From an uncultured Lachnospiraceae bacterium (GTDB taxonomy: Bacteria > Bacillota > Clostridia > Lachnospirales > Lachnospiraceae): DNA of 43,278 bases. How positions within the stretch are numbered: position 1 is the first letter of the stretch; the number at the start of each line of letters is the position of its first letter. Position numbers and translations under genes: made by a program. The DNA is taken from assembly GCA_910586025.1 (NCBI GenBank), contig CAJUIO010000013.1, positions 1 to 43,278 of the forward strand. Reading direction: 5' to 3'. Below the pieces are notes generated by a model. It worked only from the letters and a program-made list of their open reading frames with translations. It did no database searches and was not told the origin of the DNA. This document shows, one piece after another, positions 24,743 to 33,491 of the stretch.

Positions 24743-25614
24743 CACAACTCTCCCGCTCCACCTTTAACAATAACAAATACCGCATGATCCCCATATCCCT
24801 TTCGATCCAGCTCCGCAGTTAAGTCTTCAAATTTCTCTAGTTCCTGCAGACTAAATTTACTTTTTATCACATCAACATTTTGTTTTATGTAGGGTATTCC
24901 CTTCTGATACAAAAAGCTGGCTGTAAATTGTCCGATCCCAGAGTTAAAAATAATTTTCTGTATCTGAAGTCCTGCTTTTTGGCAAAGATAATTCATACTG
25001 TTTACAGAGTGGAGAAACAAGTGTCTTGGTGCATCCCACTGATACCAGTTTACTCCCAAAATATCGTAAGCCGCATTTGGAAAAACAGGTGTATTTATCA
25101 GGCATACACCTGTCTTTTCCAATAACCTTTCCACGCTGATTAGCGTCTCGACAGGATCGCCCATGTGTTCAAAAGAATCCTGCAGCATTATCAGATCATA
25201 CACTCCATCCATTTCATGTATAGTTTTCTTCTTAATATGGATATATGGACCATAAGAAATATCGTTCTCTATAAATGGATCGCAGCCCAAAAGATTTACA
25301 TAACCTTCCTCATATCTTTCAGCCAGCCATCTTCCAGCCCCGCATCCCACATCAAGAACCCTTATCCTTATTCTATCAGAAGTCATCGGTTCCTTAATCT
25401 CCGGCCTATTAAAGCTATAATACCCATCACCATAAAAATCTCCCAGGTTCTCCGGTATTTCAAGTATCTGCAGACATTGGCATTTATCACATTCAAAATA
25501 TGTGAATTCCTGACCTGTCCCAAAAAACATTTCTCTCACTCGATATATCTTGTGCTCTGCCTCATCCCCACAGATCCTGCATTTTGTATATAATTTTTCT
25601 TGACATTCTCCCAT
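24742..25614 (-). CDS. Class I SAM methyltransferase, zinc-ribbon-type N-terminus (copy A)
   Basis: Product of 290 aa from ATG 25614 (GGAGG 5 nt upstream). A GTG at 25632 overlaps the stop of the preceding gene and is the alternative start. Architecture as in copy B: TKCRICGDE ... ECDKCQC, then VLDVGCGAGRWL, NLLGCDPFIEND, LIMLQDSFEHMGDP and WYQWDAPRHLFLHSV. Outside the N-terminal module, the two proteins are clearly related but differ at many positions, so this is an older tandem duplication with a recently homogenised 5' part. It is in a unit with the glycosyltransferase at 25629 (14-nt gap). Target unknown. Confidence 0.85.
   Translation of the reverse strand: MGECQEKLYTKCRICGDEAEHKIYRVREMFFGTGQEFTYFECDKCQCLQILEIPENLGDFYGDGYYSFNRPEIKEPMTSDRIRIRVLDVGCGAGRWLAERYEEGYVNLLGCDPFIENDISYGPYIHIKKKTIHEMDGVYDLIMLQDSFEHMGDPVETLISVERLLEKTGVCLINTPVFPNAAYDILGVNWYQWDAPRHLFLHSVNSMNYLCQKAGLQIQKIIFNSGIGQFTASFLYQKGIPYIKQNVDVIKSKFSLQELEKFEDLTAELDRKGYGDHAVFVIVKGGAGEL
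25433..25584. repeat. 152-bp direct repeat, copy 2 (in methyltransferase A)
   Basis: Identical to 24561-24712. See the paired entry; the identity ends abruptly at both edges. Confidence 0.9.
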
Positions 25615-25628
25615 CACGCCCTCCGCCT

Positions 25629-27296
25629 TCACCCTTTATCTTTTTCAATCCATTCCAATATCATCTCTGCCCGCTGATGCCAGGTGTGCCACCGCAGCGC
25701 TTTTTCATATCCTCTTTGCGCTATCTGCTCTCTCTTTGCCTCATCCGCAAGCAGCTCCTTCATCTGTTCCGGCAATTTTTTCAAATTTTCAAGATCAAAC
25801 ATCAGCAATTCTTCACCATTCACAAAATTCTTTTCCAAATATGTAGTTCTGTCCGTAACCACGACCGACTTCTGAAGCATCGCATTAGCAATCCGCTCCG
25901 TAAATCCGTCTTTATGCCATGTCATAATATTCAATGACAATTTTGCTCTCGCATATACCTCCAAAGCATCTCTCCCTATTGCTGCCTGATGGCAGATCAG
26001 TTTTTGATTGTCCAATACGGGACATCCTTTCCAGCTTTCCCCAAATACATGCAACGAGATACCCTCATTCAACAAAATCTTAATCGTCTTGTTTCTGTAA
26101 TAATCGGCTAAATGGTAAATTACCCATCGTTCCCTGTGAAACATTTCCACAAACTTTTGTTTTGTATATTGTATTCCATAGTATTCCATCGTTTCCCGGA
26201 AAGCATTTTCGGGCGTGTTTGCCAGATCTTTTCTCATAAATAAAATATACCGATTAATGAAATAACACCTTTTTCTGTCAAGATTCCTTATGGCGCTTAA
26301 CTCTTCCAACAGGTCTTTTCCATAACTGCCAAGAAAGACAACTTCGTAATCTCTCGCTTCACTCCCACAGAATACTTCATTTCCTGCCGGAGGCAAAAAT
26401 CTTGCCTCATGCCCATAATTATTTTTAACAAACTGTGCATAATTTCCATCTGGTGCCAATATACAAGTCCGGTGTGGAAGCTGCGTCAGATGATCTCTTA
26501 ACAGAATCGGATGGTCAAATACAAAATGATATTTCGGAGCGTTTATAGAGTCATGCACAAATCCGTCTTTTCCGCATCCTTCCTTCCACTTTACAGAAAA
26601 CATATATGTCTGCATACCGATCACGGCCTTGAATCTCCGATTTACGAAGTCCGCCAGTTCACTGATCTGCTGTTTTGACATATCAAAATATTCCACTCTC
26701 TGCCCCAGTTCCTTCAATGCATTTCCTATGCTTTCCGCAAACATGTCTAATACATTGTGGCATGTGTCATCCCCTCTGTAAATGAGGATTGGCTGAGTAC
26801 AGTCATAGATATCATAAAAATTCCCGTCTCTCACCAGCATCTGCTCCAAACATCGTATTGCCGTTTCCTGTCCCTCCGAAACAATTCCGCAGACAGCATC
26901 ATCAAAGTATCCCAGAGAAAGCAGCTCCTTCTTATATCTTCCGATCAGGTAGCAGTCTGTCCTAATTTCATCTTCTGCTTGTACCTCCTTCCAGATCCCT
27001 TCATTTTCTATCTTTGAATTCCAAAGAATCCATGATCTTTTTTCCGGCTCTCTGGTAATATTATCCTCTTTCCATTGATCTCCGGAAAGACGCAGGACTG
27101 TATATTCCTGTGCGATACGAATAAGCAGCTCATAACCTCGCTTGGCACAAAGTCTGTAATTCACCCCTCCCACCTTACACAGTGCTTCCTTTAATATCCA
27201 TATTTCCCCCCGAATCTGTGTCTCATCTAACAGGATTTCTTCAAAAGACAGTTCTTTTCGCCCATATTCCTCGCTAATGCAGACTGCACCCAGCAT
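25629..27296 (-). CDS. CgeB-like glycosyltransferase with GT2-remnant N-terminus
   Basis: Product of 555 aa. Residues about 165-550 form a CgeB-type GT-B enzyme: PILIYRGDDTCHNVLDMF, HFVFDHPILLRD, YEVVFLGSYG, the ARAKLSLNIMTWHKDGFTER segment and the closing IAQRGYEKALRWHTWHQRAE. It is more distant from the six short paralogs than they are from each other. Residues about 20-70 (WILKEALCKVGGVNYRL then YELLIRIAQE) look like the C-terminal acceptor half of a GT2 domain without the N-terminal nucleotide-binding half, suggesting either a truncated two-domain enzyme or a retained recognition module. An AAAGGG sits 8 nt before the ATG, so the present start is usable. Followed by the two methyltransferases. 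Confidence 0.82.
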   Translation of the reverse strand: MLGAVCISEEYGRKELSFEEILLDETQIRGEIWILKEALCKVGGVNYRLCAKRGYELLIRIAQEYTVLRLSGDQWKEDNITREPEKRSWILWNSKIENEGIWKEVQAEDEIRTDCYLIGRYKKELLSLGYFDDAVCGIVSEGQETAIRCLEQMLVRDGNFYDIYDCTQPILIYRGDDTCHNVLDMFAESIGNALKELGQRVEYFDMSKQQISELADFVNRRFKAVIGMQTYMFSVKWKEGCGKDGFVHDSINAPKYHFVFDHPILLRDHLTQLPHRTCILAPDGNYAQFVKNNYGHEARFLPPAGNEVFCGSEARDYEVVFLGSYGKDLLEELSAIRNLDRKRCYFINRYILFMRKDLANTPENAFRETMEYYGIQYTKQKFVEMFHRERWVIYHLADYYRNKTIKILLNEGISLHVFGESWKGCPVLDNQKLICHQAAIGRDALEVYARAKLSLNIMTWHKDGFTERIANAMLQKSVVVTDRTTYLEKNFVNGEELLMFDLENLKKLPEQMKELLADEAKREQIAQRGYEKALRWHTWHQRAEMILEWIEKDKG

Positions 27297-27335
27297 ATCC
27301 TTTTCCCTTTCTTTTCCCCTGTATTATCAACATTA

Positions 27336-27455
27336 TTATCCCAACTGAATCAAGTGTACTAACTGATGGTTCCATATGCCTTTGTCTTCACAGCTTCTGA
27401 CAAACTGATTCTGTAATATATCAGGGAATATTCTAAGTGTCACATCAGCCAACAT
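27336..27455 (-). pseudogene. Short open frame, possible gene remnant
   Basis: A 39-codon frame from ATG 27455 to TAA 27336, open about 12 codons further upstream without a start, lies in the gap between the csrA terminator and the 555-aa glycosyltransferase. It reads like the tail of a larger folded protein (MLADVTLRIFPDIL, KGIWNHQLVHLIQLG). GGAGG is present 11 nt before the ATG. It could be the remains of a lost gene, a small protein, or chance. I do not recognise it. Confidence 0.25.
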
Positions 27456-27499
27456 TCTCAGCTCTTCCTCCAACAGCTGACATCCCCTCTCTCAAAAGC

Positions 27500-27528
27500 A
27501 ATAAGCCCATGCAGGACATGGACTTATT
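27500..27528 (-). terminator. Terminator after csrA
   Basis: Twelve-pair stem (AATAAGTCCATG / CATGGGCTTATT, one G-U pair) with 5-nt loop, 24 bp after the csrA stop, followed by GCTTTTG. The T-run is short. It marks the end of the flgM-csrA operon. Confidence 0.72.
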
Positions 27529-27552
27529 GTAAACAATTAATTTTATATTTCT

Positions 27553-27777
27553 CTATTCTCCGCCCAGTAATCCCTTCAGAGCCGCAAGTCCGTCCGTATT
27601 TACAGCCTCCTTATTCGCCTCCTGGATCTGCGCATAAACCTCCTTGCGGTAGATTGGCACATCCTTGGGTGCGCTGATGCCCAGCTTTACCTGCTCTCCC
27701 TTGATTTCGAGTACGGTTATCTCAATGTTATTGTTTATGATCAGGGCTTCATTTTTCTTTCTGGATAAAGCTAACAT
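27553..27777 (-). CDS. csrA: Carbon storage/flagellin translational regulator CsrA
   Basis: Product of 74 aa: MLALSRKKNEALIIN, IEITVLEIKGEQVKLGISAP and VPIYRKEVYAQIQ give the complete CsrA beta barrel with the conserved RNA-binding residues, including the Arg in YRKE. CsrA binds GGA motifs in mRNA leaders and blocks ribosome access; in Firmicutes its main known target is hag. The ATG directly follows the fliW TAG and has a weak Shine-Dalgarno sequence inside fliW, indicating coupling and similar amounts of the two antagonists. The C-terminal tail is slightly longer than in gamma-proteobacterial CsrA, as is common when FliW is present. Confidence 0.98.
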   Translation of the reverse strand: MLALSRKKNEALIINNNIEITVLEIKGEQVKLGISAPKDVPIYRKEVYAQIQEANKEAVNTDGLAALKGLLGGE

Positions 27778-28236
27778 CTACTCACCCGCTTTCTTTCTGG
27801 AATTAAGGATATCATAGATAGGATATTTCACCGGATATGCGTCACCCTCCACAATAACCTGACAAGCCTTTTTCTCCAATGCGTTGATTATCACAGGGCC
27901 CCGCAGATTTACAGTCATCCTGGTAAGGTCGCTGGGAATTGTCACCGTGACCATAACAAGAATCTCATCGGGAACAAGCTCGCCGATAGGCCTTAAGAGC
28001 TCGTCATCCACCTCCGGGTTATAGTCGGGACACACGATCAGCGGATCCATCACAGGCATGGCAAAGGCAGGCTCCTGTATGGACTGCAGCCAGTGAATGG
28101 CACCGGCTCCTTTTTCCTCGTCATGTATCAGGGCAAAATCTGTCAGTTCCGGAAAGCCGATGATCCCGGACGGAAAATGAATGATTCTGTCATCCTCAAT
28201 GGTGATCTCGCCAAATACTTTTGTCGTTATCTTCAT
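27778..28236 (-). CDS. fliW: Flagellar assembly factor FliW (CsrA antagonist)
   Basis: Product of 152 aa with FliW landmarks: MKITTKVFGEITIEDDRIIHF, FPSGIIGFPELTDFALI, an NLRGPVIIN segment and a C-terminal YPVKYPIYDIL. FliW binds either flagellin or CsrA; when flagellin is exported, freed FliW binds CsrA and relieves repression of hag. Adjacent to csrA with no gap and 27 nt after flgL, inside the flgM operon. Ribosome-binding site GGAG. Confidence 0.98.
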   Translation of the reverse strand: MKITTKVFGEITIEDDRIIHFPSGIIGFPELTDFALIHDEEKGAGAIHWLQSIQEPAFAMPVMDPLIVCPDYNPEVDDELLRPIGELVPDEILVMVTVTIPSDLTRMTVNLRGPVIINALEKKACQVIVEGDAYPVKYPIYDILNSRKKAGE

Positions 28237-28263
28237 ACCTGCTCCTGTCTGCGCAGCTGTGCG

Positions 28264-29859
28264 CTAAATGTAATTCATCAGTGATGTCTGCATGATCTTT
28301 CCGGTGGCCATAAGAGCCGAATTGTACGTCAGATCCGCACTGGTGAGTTTCACAATTACCTCGGCAATATCGATATCCTCATTCTCAGACTGTAAGGATT
28401 CGAAGGTAGCCTTCTGATCCATCAGACGGTTGTCGATCAGTGCGAGACGGCTGCTTCTGGTTCCGCTGTCCGTGACGGCCTTGTTCGCCTGATCCAGATA
28501 AGACTGCATACTCGTTATGGTGCCTTCAAACATGTTGTGGATATTCTCTCTGGCGTAATCATACGCCTTCTTGGCCGTATCCAGCTGCTTCTGAACCATA
28601 TCAGCTTTAGCAGGATCTTCCTTCTGGCATTTTGCCAATACGGTTTCCAGATCCTTCACGGTCGCATTCAAATCCGTTACGGACTTCAGTGCCTGCTCAA
28701 GGTCGTCAATATCTCTTCCCAGATCATGGGTAAAGGCCTCCCTTGCGGTGGTGTTCACCCGGATTGTCTGATTGTAGCCCACGTCATACTCGATAATCTG
28801 CGTCTCTTCTTCTCCTTGCAGGTATTCCTGATTGTATTTGACCTCCGTGGTGCTTCCGTCTTTATTTAAAGTGGTTCCGGTACATGCAAAGTAATGCTCC
28901 GGCCGAAGATCACCCTTCTTCCAGCTGTCCTTCTCGTAAGTAATCTGCAGCTCTGTCTCGGTAGTGATATTCGGATTCGCCTGCATATCGGAAAAAACAG
29001 TATCCCCGATCAGAATTTCCCCTGTCTCCGGAACATAAACCATAGCGCCGGGATTTGCCTGAATATATGCATAAGGATCAGTACCCTGGGGAGCCGTGGT
29101 AACAGCGGGAGTAACGGGCTGCATATTTCCATTGGCATCTTTATACTGAATCTGGGGAACAAGCGCAGCTCCCGCCGCATCCGTTGCCTTCAGATCCTTG
29201 TAGGAAAGCCTGATCCGGTGAATGTCGCCGTTCTTGATATCCTGTTCCGTGAGATTTCCATATTGCGGTTCACCCCAGCTGTCCTTGTTTAATCCCTCCA
29301 GCTTGCCCGCATCCGTATAATTAATACTGTCAAAATCCTGCATGGTCAGCTGCTCGGTAATCGTATAATGAGGATACCCGGGCGTGGTCGCCGTAGCCGG
29401 TGTAATCGCACCCTCCTTAAAGGAAAGCGTGGTATTGGTCCGGTATCCGGTGAACACATACCTTCCCGCATAGTCTGAATTTCCGGTGGAATAATACTCA
29501 TCCTTAAGCTGCTTCATCTGCTGGATGAAAATCGCAAGATCCTCCGGTCCTTTTTCCTTGTTAGCCGCCTTGTTGGCCTGTTTAACCAAATCCGTAATCA
29601 CATCCACCACCGTGCCCAGAGATTTCTCCGTAACCTCGAGCCAGCTCTCCGCATCCGGCACGTTCTTGCCATAGTACTGGGTCAGCTCGGAAACCGAGGT
29701 GCGAAGGCGAAGGGCGCGTATTGCGATGATGGGATCATCGGAAGGCCTGGTGATTTTTTTCTGGGTGGACATCATGGTACTCAGTTTATCCTGAAGAACC
29801 TTATTATTATTAATATTATACAGGGAATTATTCTGCATAATTTTATTTGTCATTCTCAT
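28264..29859 (-). CDS. flgL: Hook-filament junction protein FlgL
   Basis: Product of 531 aa. The N-terminus MRMTNKIMQNNSLYNINNNK with KKITRPSDDPIIAIRALRLR and the C-terminus (LALIDNRLMDQKATFESLQ, IVKLTSADLTYNSALMATGK) are the FlgL/flagellin-like D0-D1 domains. The length is well above the roughly 300 aa of Bacillus FlgL because of a large central region (about residues 140-390) with repeated Thr/Pro/Asp-rich stretches, probably extra surface domains. FlgL is secreted and forms the junction between FlgK and filament. Shine-Dalgarno AAAGGAG with a rather long spacing (about 12 nt). Confidence 0.94.
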   Translation of the reverse strand: MRMTNKIMQNNSLYNINNNKVLQDKLSTMMSTQKKITRPSDDPIIAIRALRLRTSVSELTQYYGKNVPDAESWLEVTEKSLGTVVDVITDLVKQANKAANKEKGPEDLAIFIQQMKQLKDEYYSTGNSDYAGRYVFTGYRTNTTLSFKEGAITPATATTPGYPHYTITEQLTMQDFDSINYTDAGKLEGLNKDSWGEPQYGNLTEQDIKNGDIHRIRLSYKDLKATDAAGAALVPQIQYKDANGNMQPVTPAVTTAPQGTDPYAYIQANPGAMVYVPETGEILIGDTVFSDMQANPNITTETELQITYEKDSWKKGDLRPEHYFACTGTTLNKDGSTTEVKYNQEYLQGEEETQIIEYDVGYNQTIRVNTTAREAFTHDLGRDIDDLEQALKSVTDLNATVKDLETVLAKCQKEDPAKADMVQKQLDTAKKAYDYARENIHNMFEGTITSMQSYLDQANKAVTDSGTRSSRLALIDNRLMDQKATFESLQSENEDIDIAEVIVKLTSADLTYNSALMATGKIMQTSLMNYI

Positions 29860-29884
29860 GAGATTAAATTTCTCCTTTCACGCT

Positions 29885-31783
29885 TTATACGCCGGTCTGC
29901 AGAATCAGTCTGTCGTACATCTCCGTCAATGTCTGCACCATTTTGGAGGAAAGTGTGTAGGCATTCTGATATTTAACCAGATTCACGGCCTCCTCATCCT
30001 CATCCACACTGGAAATGGATGCACGCTGATTGTCAATGGAGGTCTGAAGACCCTTGAAGGTATCCCGGAAGGTGTTTGCATTGCTGGCATTCAATCCGGT
30101 GTCAGACAGAATCATCTCCAGCATCTGTCCCGCACTTCCGTTGCGGAAGCTGAATTTCTCCTTGCTGGTCATGAGCTCCACCATCTCCTTGATCTTGTCG
30201 CACTCCTCCACACCATTCGAGGAATCGCCTCTTGTTCCCAGAAGACTTGCGTCGGCAATCAGCTTATCATTGATAGCCACATTGCCCGCCGTGATCTCAT
30301 AGAGACCATTGCCCTTGGTGGAGTCCAGATCATCCTTGGTGTACTGTCCGCCTGTGGGAATATTTCCAGTGAAGAGAAGCTCCTTGCTGGTCTGATCAGG
30401 CGTTGTTGCCGCATTCCCGTATCCGTTGTAGAAGATCTCATTGGCCTTATCCATAAAGCCGCGCAGCCAGGTGTTCATCTGTCTCATATAGTAAGGAATT
30501 CCCTGATACTTGATGGGATAATCCGTCTTTACCTCCTTACCGCTCATTGCGGCATCGGGAAGCCTGGTGTTCATCTCATTATCAAGAACAAAGGTATACT
30601 CATTGGTGGCAGGATCAAAGGTCCAGGAAGAATATTTGAAGAGCGTGCTTCCTATATTGATCTCTCCCTGTTCCGCCAGAGCGCATTCCATCATATTTTT
30701 GAGGAAGTCAGAGGTAACCTCGACCTTTACCTCCATCTGCATCTTGGGGGTGCCGTCCGGCTTCATGACAGGATTTCCCTGATCGTCCAGAACCGGTGTG
30801 AGGGCTCCGATACCGCCTGTCTTTACGGATCCCGCAAAGCTCCCTCCATCATTGCCGTAGCACAGCTCCGCAAGACCTTTCAGCCTTCCCTCCATGGCTC
30901 CGTTGTTCAGGCTGAAATCATTTCCGTTTGACCATGCGATCTTAAAGAGTCCGTCAATATCCGTCTGGTTCAGCCTCTCCTCCGGTGTCCTTGCCGTACA
31001 GGAAAGAGTGTTGAAATCGCTTCCGTCCACAAGGAGCTGTCCCCCCGCAATCTGCACGATATAGCGTGTTCCTCCCGTGATCACGTCAGGATATTTGCTG
31101 TCCGTAATATCGTATTCCGTGATATCCACATCCACCAGCTCCGAGAGCTCATCCACCAGCTTTTCCCGCTGATCCCTCAGCTCGTTCGCCCTGGTTCCGG
31201 AAAGCTCAATCACATTGATCTGCTTATTCAGTGTCGCAATCTTTTCTGCGATAGAATTGACCTCATCCACGCACTGCTTGATCTCAAGATTCAGATCCTT
31301 CTGAAGCTCCTGCAGATTTCCGTACATATTATTAAAATAGTCGGTCAGCGCCTTGGCTGAGGAGATAAACGCCTTCTTGGAATCATCGCTGCTGGAATTA
31401 TCAATCACTGTCTGCAGGGCGTTGCTCATCTTGTTGAAAATGCTGACAAAACCGCTGACATTGTCATCATCAAAATAATCCTCTATGGTCTGGCAGTAAT
31501 AGGACTTCGCTTCATACTCGCCATATTTGGAATTATTATTCCAGTACTTCACATCATAGAAATGATCCCTGACGCGCTCAATTGCAATGGTGTCCACACC
31601 GGCACCGGCACAGCCATAGGTGGTAAAGGTACGCAGAGGATTGTACGCCTCCTGAGTCACTACCTGCCTGCTGTAGCCCACTGTCTGAGCGTTTGCGATA
31701 TTGTTTGCCGTGGTATTCTGTGCGGCGTTTGCTGCCCGAAGGCCCGAAGCCGCTATATGTAATCCAAAAAATTGTGAGGGCAT
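29885..31783 (-). CDS. flgK: Hook-associated protein FlgK, second copy (632 aa)
   Basis: Product of 632 aa. N-terminal MPSQFFGLHIAASGLRAANA, NTTANNIANAQTVGYSRQVV and C-terminal EEAVNLVKYQNAYTLSSKMV followed by LTEMYDRLI are the hook-associated D0-D1 signatures of FlgK. The middle is long and contains a region with basic-to-acidic hydrophilic stretches. It differs greatly from the 548-aa FlgK encoded immediately upstream, so it is an old paralog and not a recent copy. Ribosome-binding site AAAGGAG, 19 nt gap from the upstream gene. Either could be the true first junction protein; no sequence feature decides which. Confidence 0.92.
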   Translation of the reverse strand: MPSQFFGLHIAASGLRAANAAQNTTANNIANAQTVGYSRQVVTQEAYNPLRTFTTYGCAGAGVDTIAIERVRDHFYDVKYWNNNSKYGEYEAKSYYCQTIEDYFDDDNVSGFVSIFNKMSNALQTVIDNSSSDDSKKAFISSAKALTDYFNNMYGNLQELQKDLNLEIKQCVDEVNSIAEKIATLNKQINVIELSGTRANELRDQREKLVDELSELVDVDITEYDITDSKYPDVITGGTRYIVQIAGGQLLVDGSDFNTLSCTARTPEERLNQTDIDGLFKIAWSNGNDFSLNNGAMEGRLKGLAELCYGNDGGSFAGSVKTGGIGALTPVLDDQGNPVMKPDGTPKMQMEVKVEVTSDFLKNMMECALAEQGEINIGSTLFKYSSWTFDPATNEYTFVLDNEMNTRLPDAAMSGKEVKTDYPIKYQGIPYYMRQMNTWLRGFMDKANEIFYNGYGNAATTPDQTSKELLFTGNIPTGGQYTKDDLDSTKGNGLYEITAGNVAINDKLIADASLLGTRGDSSNGVEECDKIKEMVELMTSKEKFSFRNGSAGQMLEMILSDTGLNASNANTFRDTFKGLQTSIDNQRASISSVDEDEEAVNLVKYQNAYTLSSKMVQTLTEMYDRLILQTGV

Positions 31784-31802
31784 AGATTAGCTCCTTTCCT
31801 GA

Positions 31803-33449
31803 CTAACGTCCCAGTGTGGAGATGACGTGCTCAAGCAGCTCGTCAACCACATTGATATACCGGCTCGATGCATTGTAAGCATTCTGGAACATAATCATGT
31901 TGCTGAGCTCCTCGTCTGAGGACACGCCCAGAATCTGCTCTCTCGCCGCCGCTGTATTGTCCACTGTAATCCGCTGATTTGCACTGATTCCGTGAAGCAC
32001 GTAGCCCGTGTTTGTCACCTGTGCAATCAGTCCGCTGTAAAAATCTATAAAATTATTCTTAGTCTGAACATTGGGGTTCAGCACATACTTTTCTTCTTTA
32101 AAAAGGTCTCTCAGCCTGTCAGCCGTAGCCTGGTCTTCCTTGCCGTCCGGCCTGATAAAGCCGAGAAGCGAGGGGGCCTGCTTCAGCTCGCCGTTAATGA
32201 TCAGGTTCTGAGTGGTATAGATCAGATTTCCCTGTGCATCCTTCTCCCCGGTTATACTGTTGAAGATCTGGTAGGCATCTCCGTTGGAATCCCTCAGATA
32301 GGTGCTGTTTGGATCAAGAGCCGTTGCGGCATCAGCCGCATCCTTAAGCACTCCGTTGATTCCCACCACGATGGCATTTACCAGCCTGTCAAACTGCGCC
32401 TGCACATTCATAACGATGGACTGGGAAATATTGTTGTTGTAATGCGCATTTCCCTGTGTGGTTCCATCTCCCAGATCCCGGTAGGTGGCCCTGTGGTCGC
32501 CTCTCGCAAAAAGCATGGCCTTCAGGGAGCCGATATCCGTATTGCCCTCGGCAGAAATTTCCTGTTGCAGATTGAACACCTCCGCACCCTGAATACTGAC
32601 AAGAGTCTCGGAACCGTCCGGATTGGTGGTTTTCTTTGCAAGATTGCTCCAGTACGGAGTATAAAAACCGGTTACGGGATCCTCATACAGCTCGATCTTG
32701 TTGATGCCGTCCTCCCGGATAAAGTCATATCCCTCAAACTGGACAATCATATTGCCCGCTCCGTCCTCCAGAATGCGGACATCACCCATGGCGGAGAGCT
32801 CATCGAGAAGAAGATTTCTCTGGTCGCGGTAGTCGTTGGCCTTTTCCACCTGGCCGGATTCGATCTTCTGAATCATCTCGTTCAGGTCACGGATCTGCTT
32901 TCCATACTCATTGATTGTCTTGATCTGCTTCTCAATCTTAAAATTGAGATCATCCTGATATTCACTGAGTCCCGTGTAAACAGCCTGACTGCGGGTCACG
33001 AATTCATAGCAGCGCTGTATAAGCACACCCTGTCTTACCGAATCGGAGGGATGCTTGGTGAGTTCCTCAAGGGAATCCCTCAGATTCTCAAGGGTCTTGG
33101 AATACGTCTTTCCCTGAAGCTCCTGAAAGAGATCCTCCACCTCCTCAATAGCAGCCAGGGAAGTGTCGTAATATGAGCTTCTTCCCACTTCACGCCTGTA
33201 AGTTTTATCGAGGAAAACGTCTCTGACCTGCTTTACATTGGTGTAGTTAACACCGAGACCGATCTGCTGCCAGGAAATGGCAGTCTTATTCTTAGAAATA
33301 GTGTTATAAAAACGGGTACCCTGCTGCACCTGCTGCCGCGTATACCCGATTGTGTCGATATTAGAAACATTATGCGCCGTGGTATTCATCGCATTCTGGC
33401 TGGTCTGCAGCCCGGATGCACCCACATATAGACTTCCCATCAAACCCAT
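31803..33449 (-). CDS. flgK: Hook-associated protein FlgK, first copy (548 aa)
   Basis: Product of 548 aa, near the common FlgK length. MGLMGSLYVGASGLQTSQNA, NTTAHNVSNIDTIGYTRQQV, the VRDVFLDKTYRRE segment, NDYRDQRNLLLDELS, and a C-terminal SNMIMFQNAYNASSRYINVV with LLEHVI match FlgK throughout. It is the more canonical of the two copies and follows flgN, the order usual in Firmicutes. Secreted by the flagellar type III system with FlgN as chaperone. Ribosome-binding site GAGGTG 7 nt before ATG. Confidence 0.95.
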   Translation of the reverse strand: MGLMGSLYVGASGLQTSQNAMNTTAHNVSNIDTIGYTRQQVQQGTRFYNTISKNKTAISWQQIGLGVNYTNVKQVRDVFLDKTYRREVGRSSYYDTSLAAIEEVEDLFQELQGKTYSKTLENLRDSLEELTKHPSDSVRQGVLIQRCYEFVTRSQAVYTGLSEYQDDLNFKIEKQIKTINEYGKQIRDLNEMIQKIESGQVEKANDYRDQRNLLLDELSAMGDVRILEDGAGNMIVQFEGYDFIREDGINKIELYEDPVTGFYTPYWSNLAKKTTNPDGSETLVSIQGAEVFNLQQEISAEGNTDIGSLKAMLFARGDHRATYRDLGDGTTQGNAHYNNNISQSIVMNVQAQFDRLVNAIVVGINGVLKDAADAATALDPNSTYLRDSNGDAYQIFNSITGEKDAQGNLIYTTQNLIINGELKQAPSLLGFIRPDGKEDQATADRLRDLFKEEKYVLNPNVQTKNNFIDFYSGLIAQVTNTGYVLHGISANQRITVDNTAAAREQILGVSSDEELSNMIMFQNAYNASSRYINVVDELLEHVISTLGR

Positions 33450-33491
33450 TGTCTTTCACCTCATATCATCTTAGTAGTCACTGCAGCTCCC

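Noticed and set aside
29858..33176. Long plus-strand frames (357 and 394 codons)
   Set aside because: Both are antisense to the two flgK genes; no start signals or domains.
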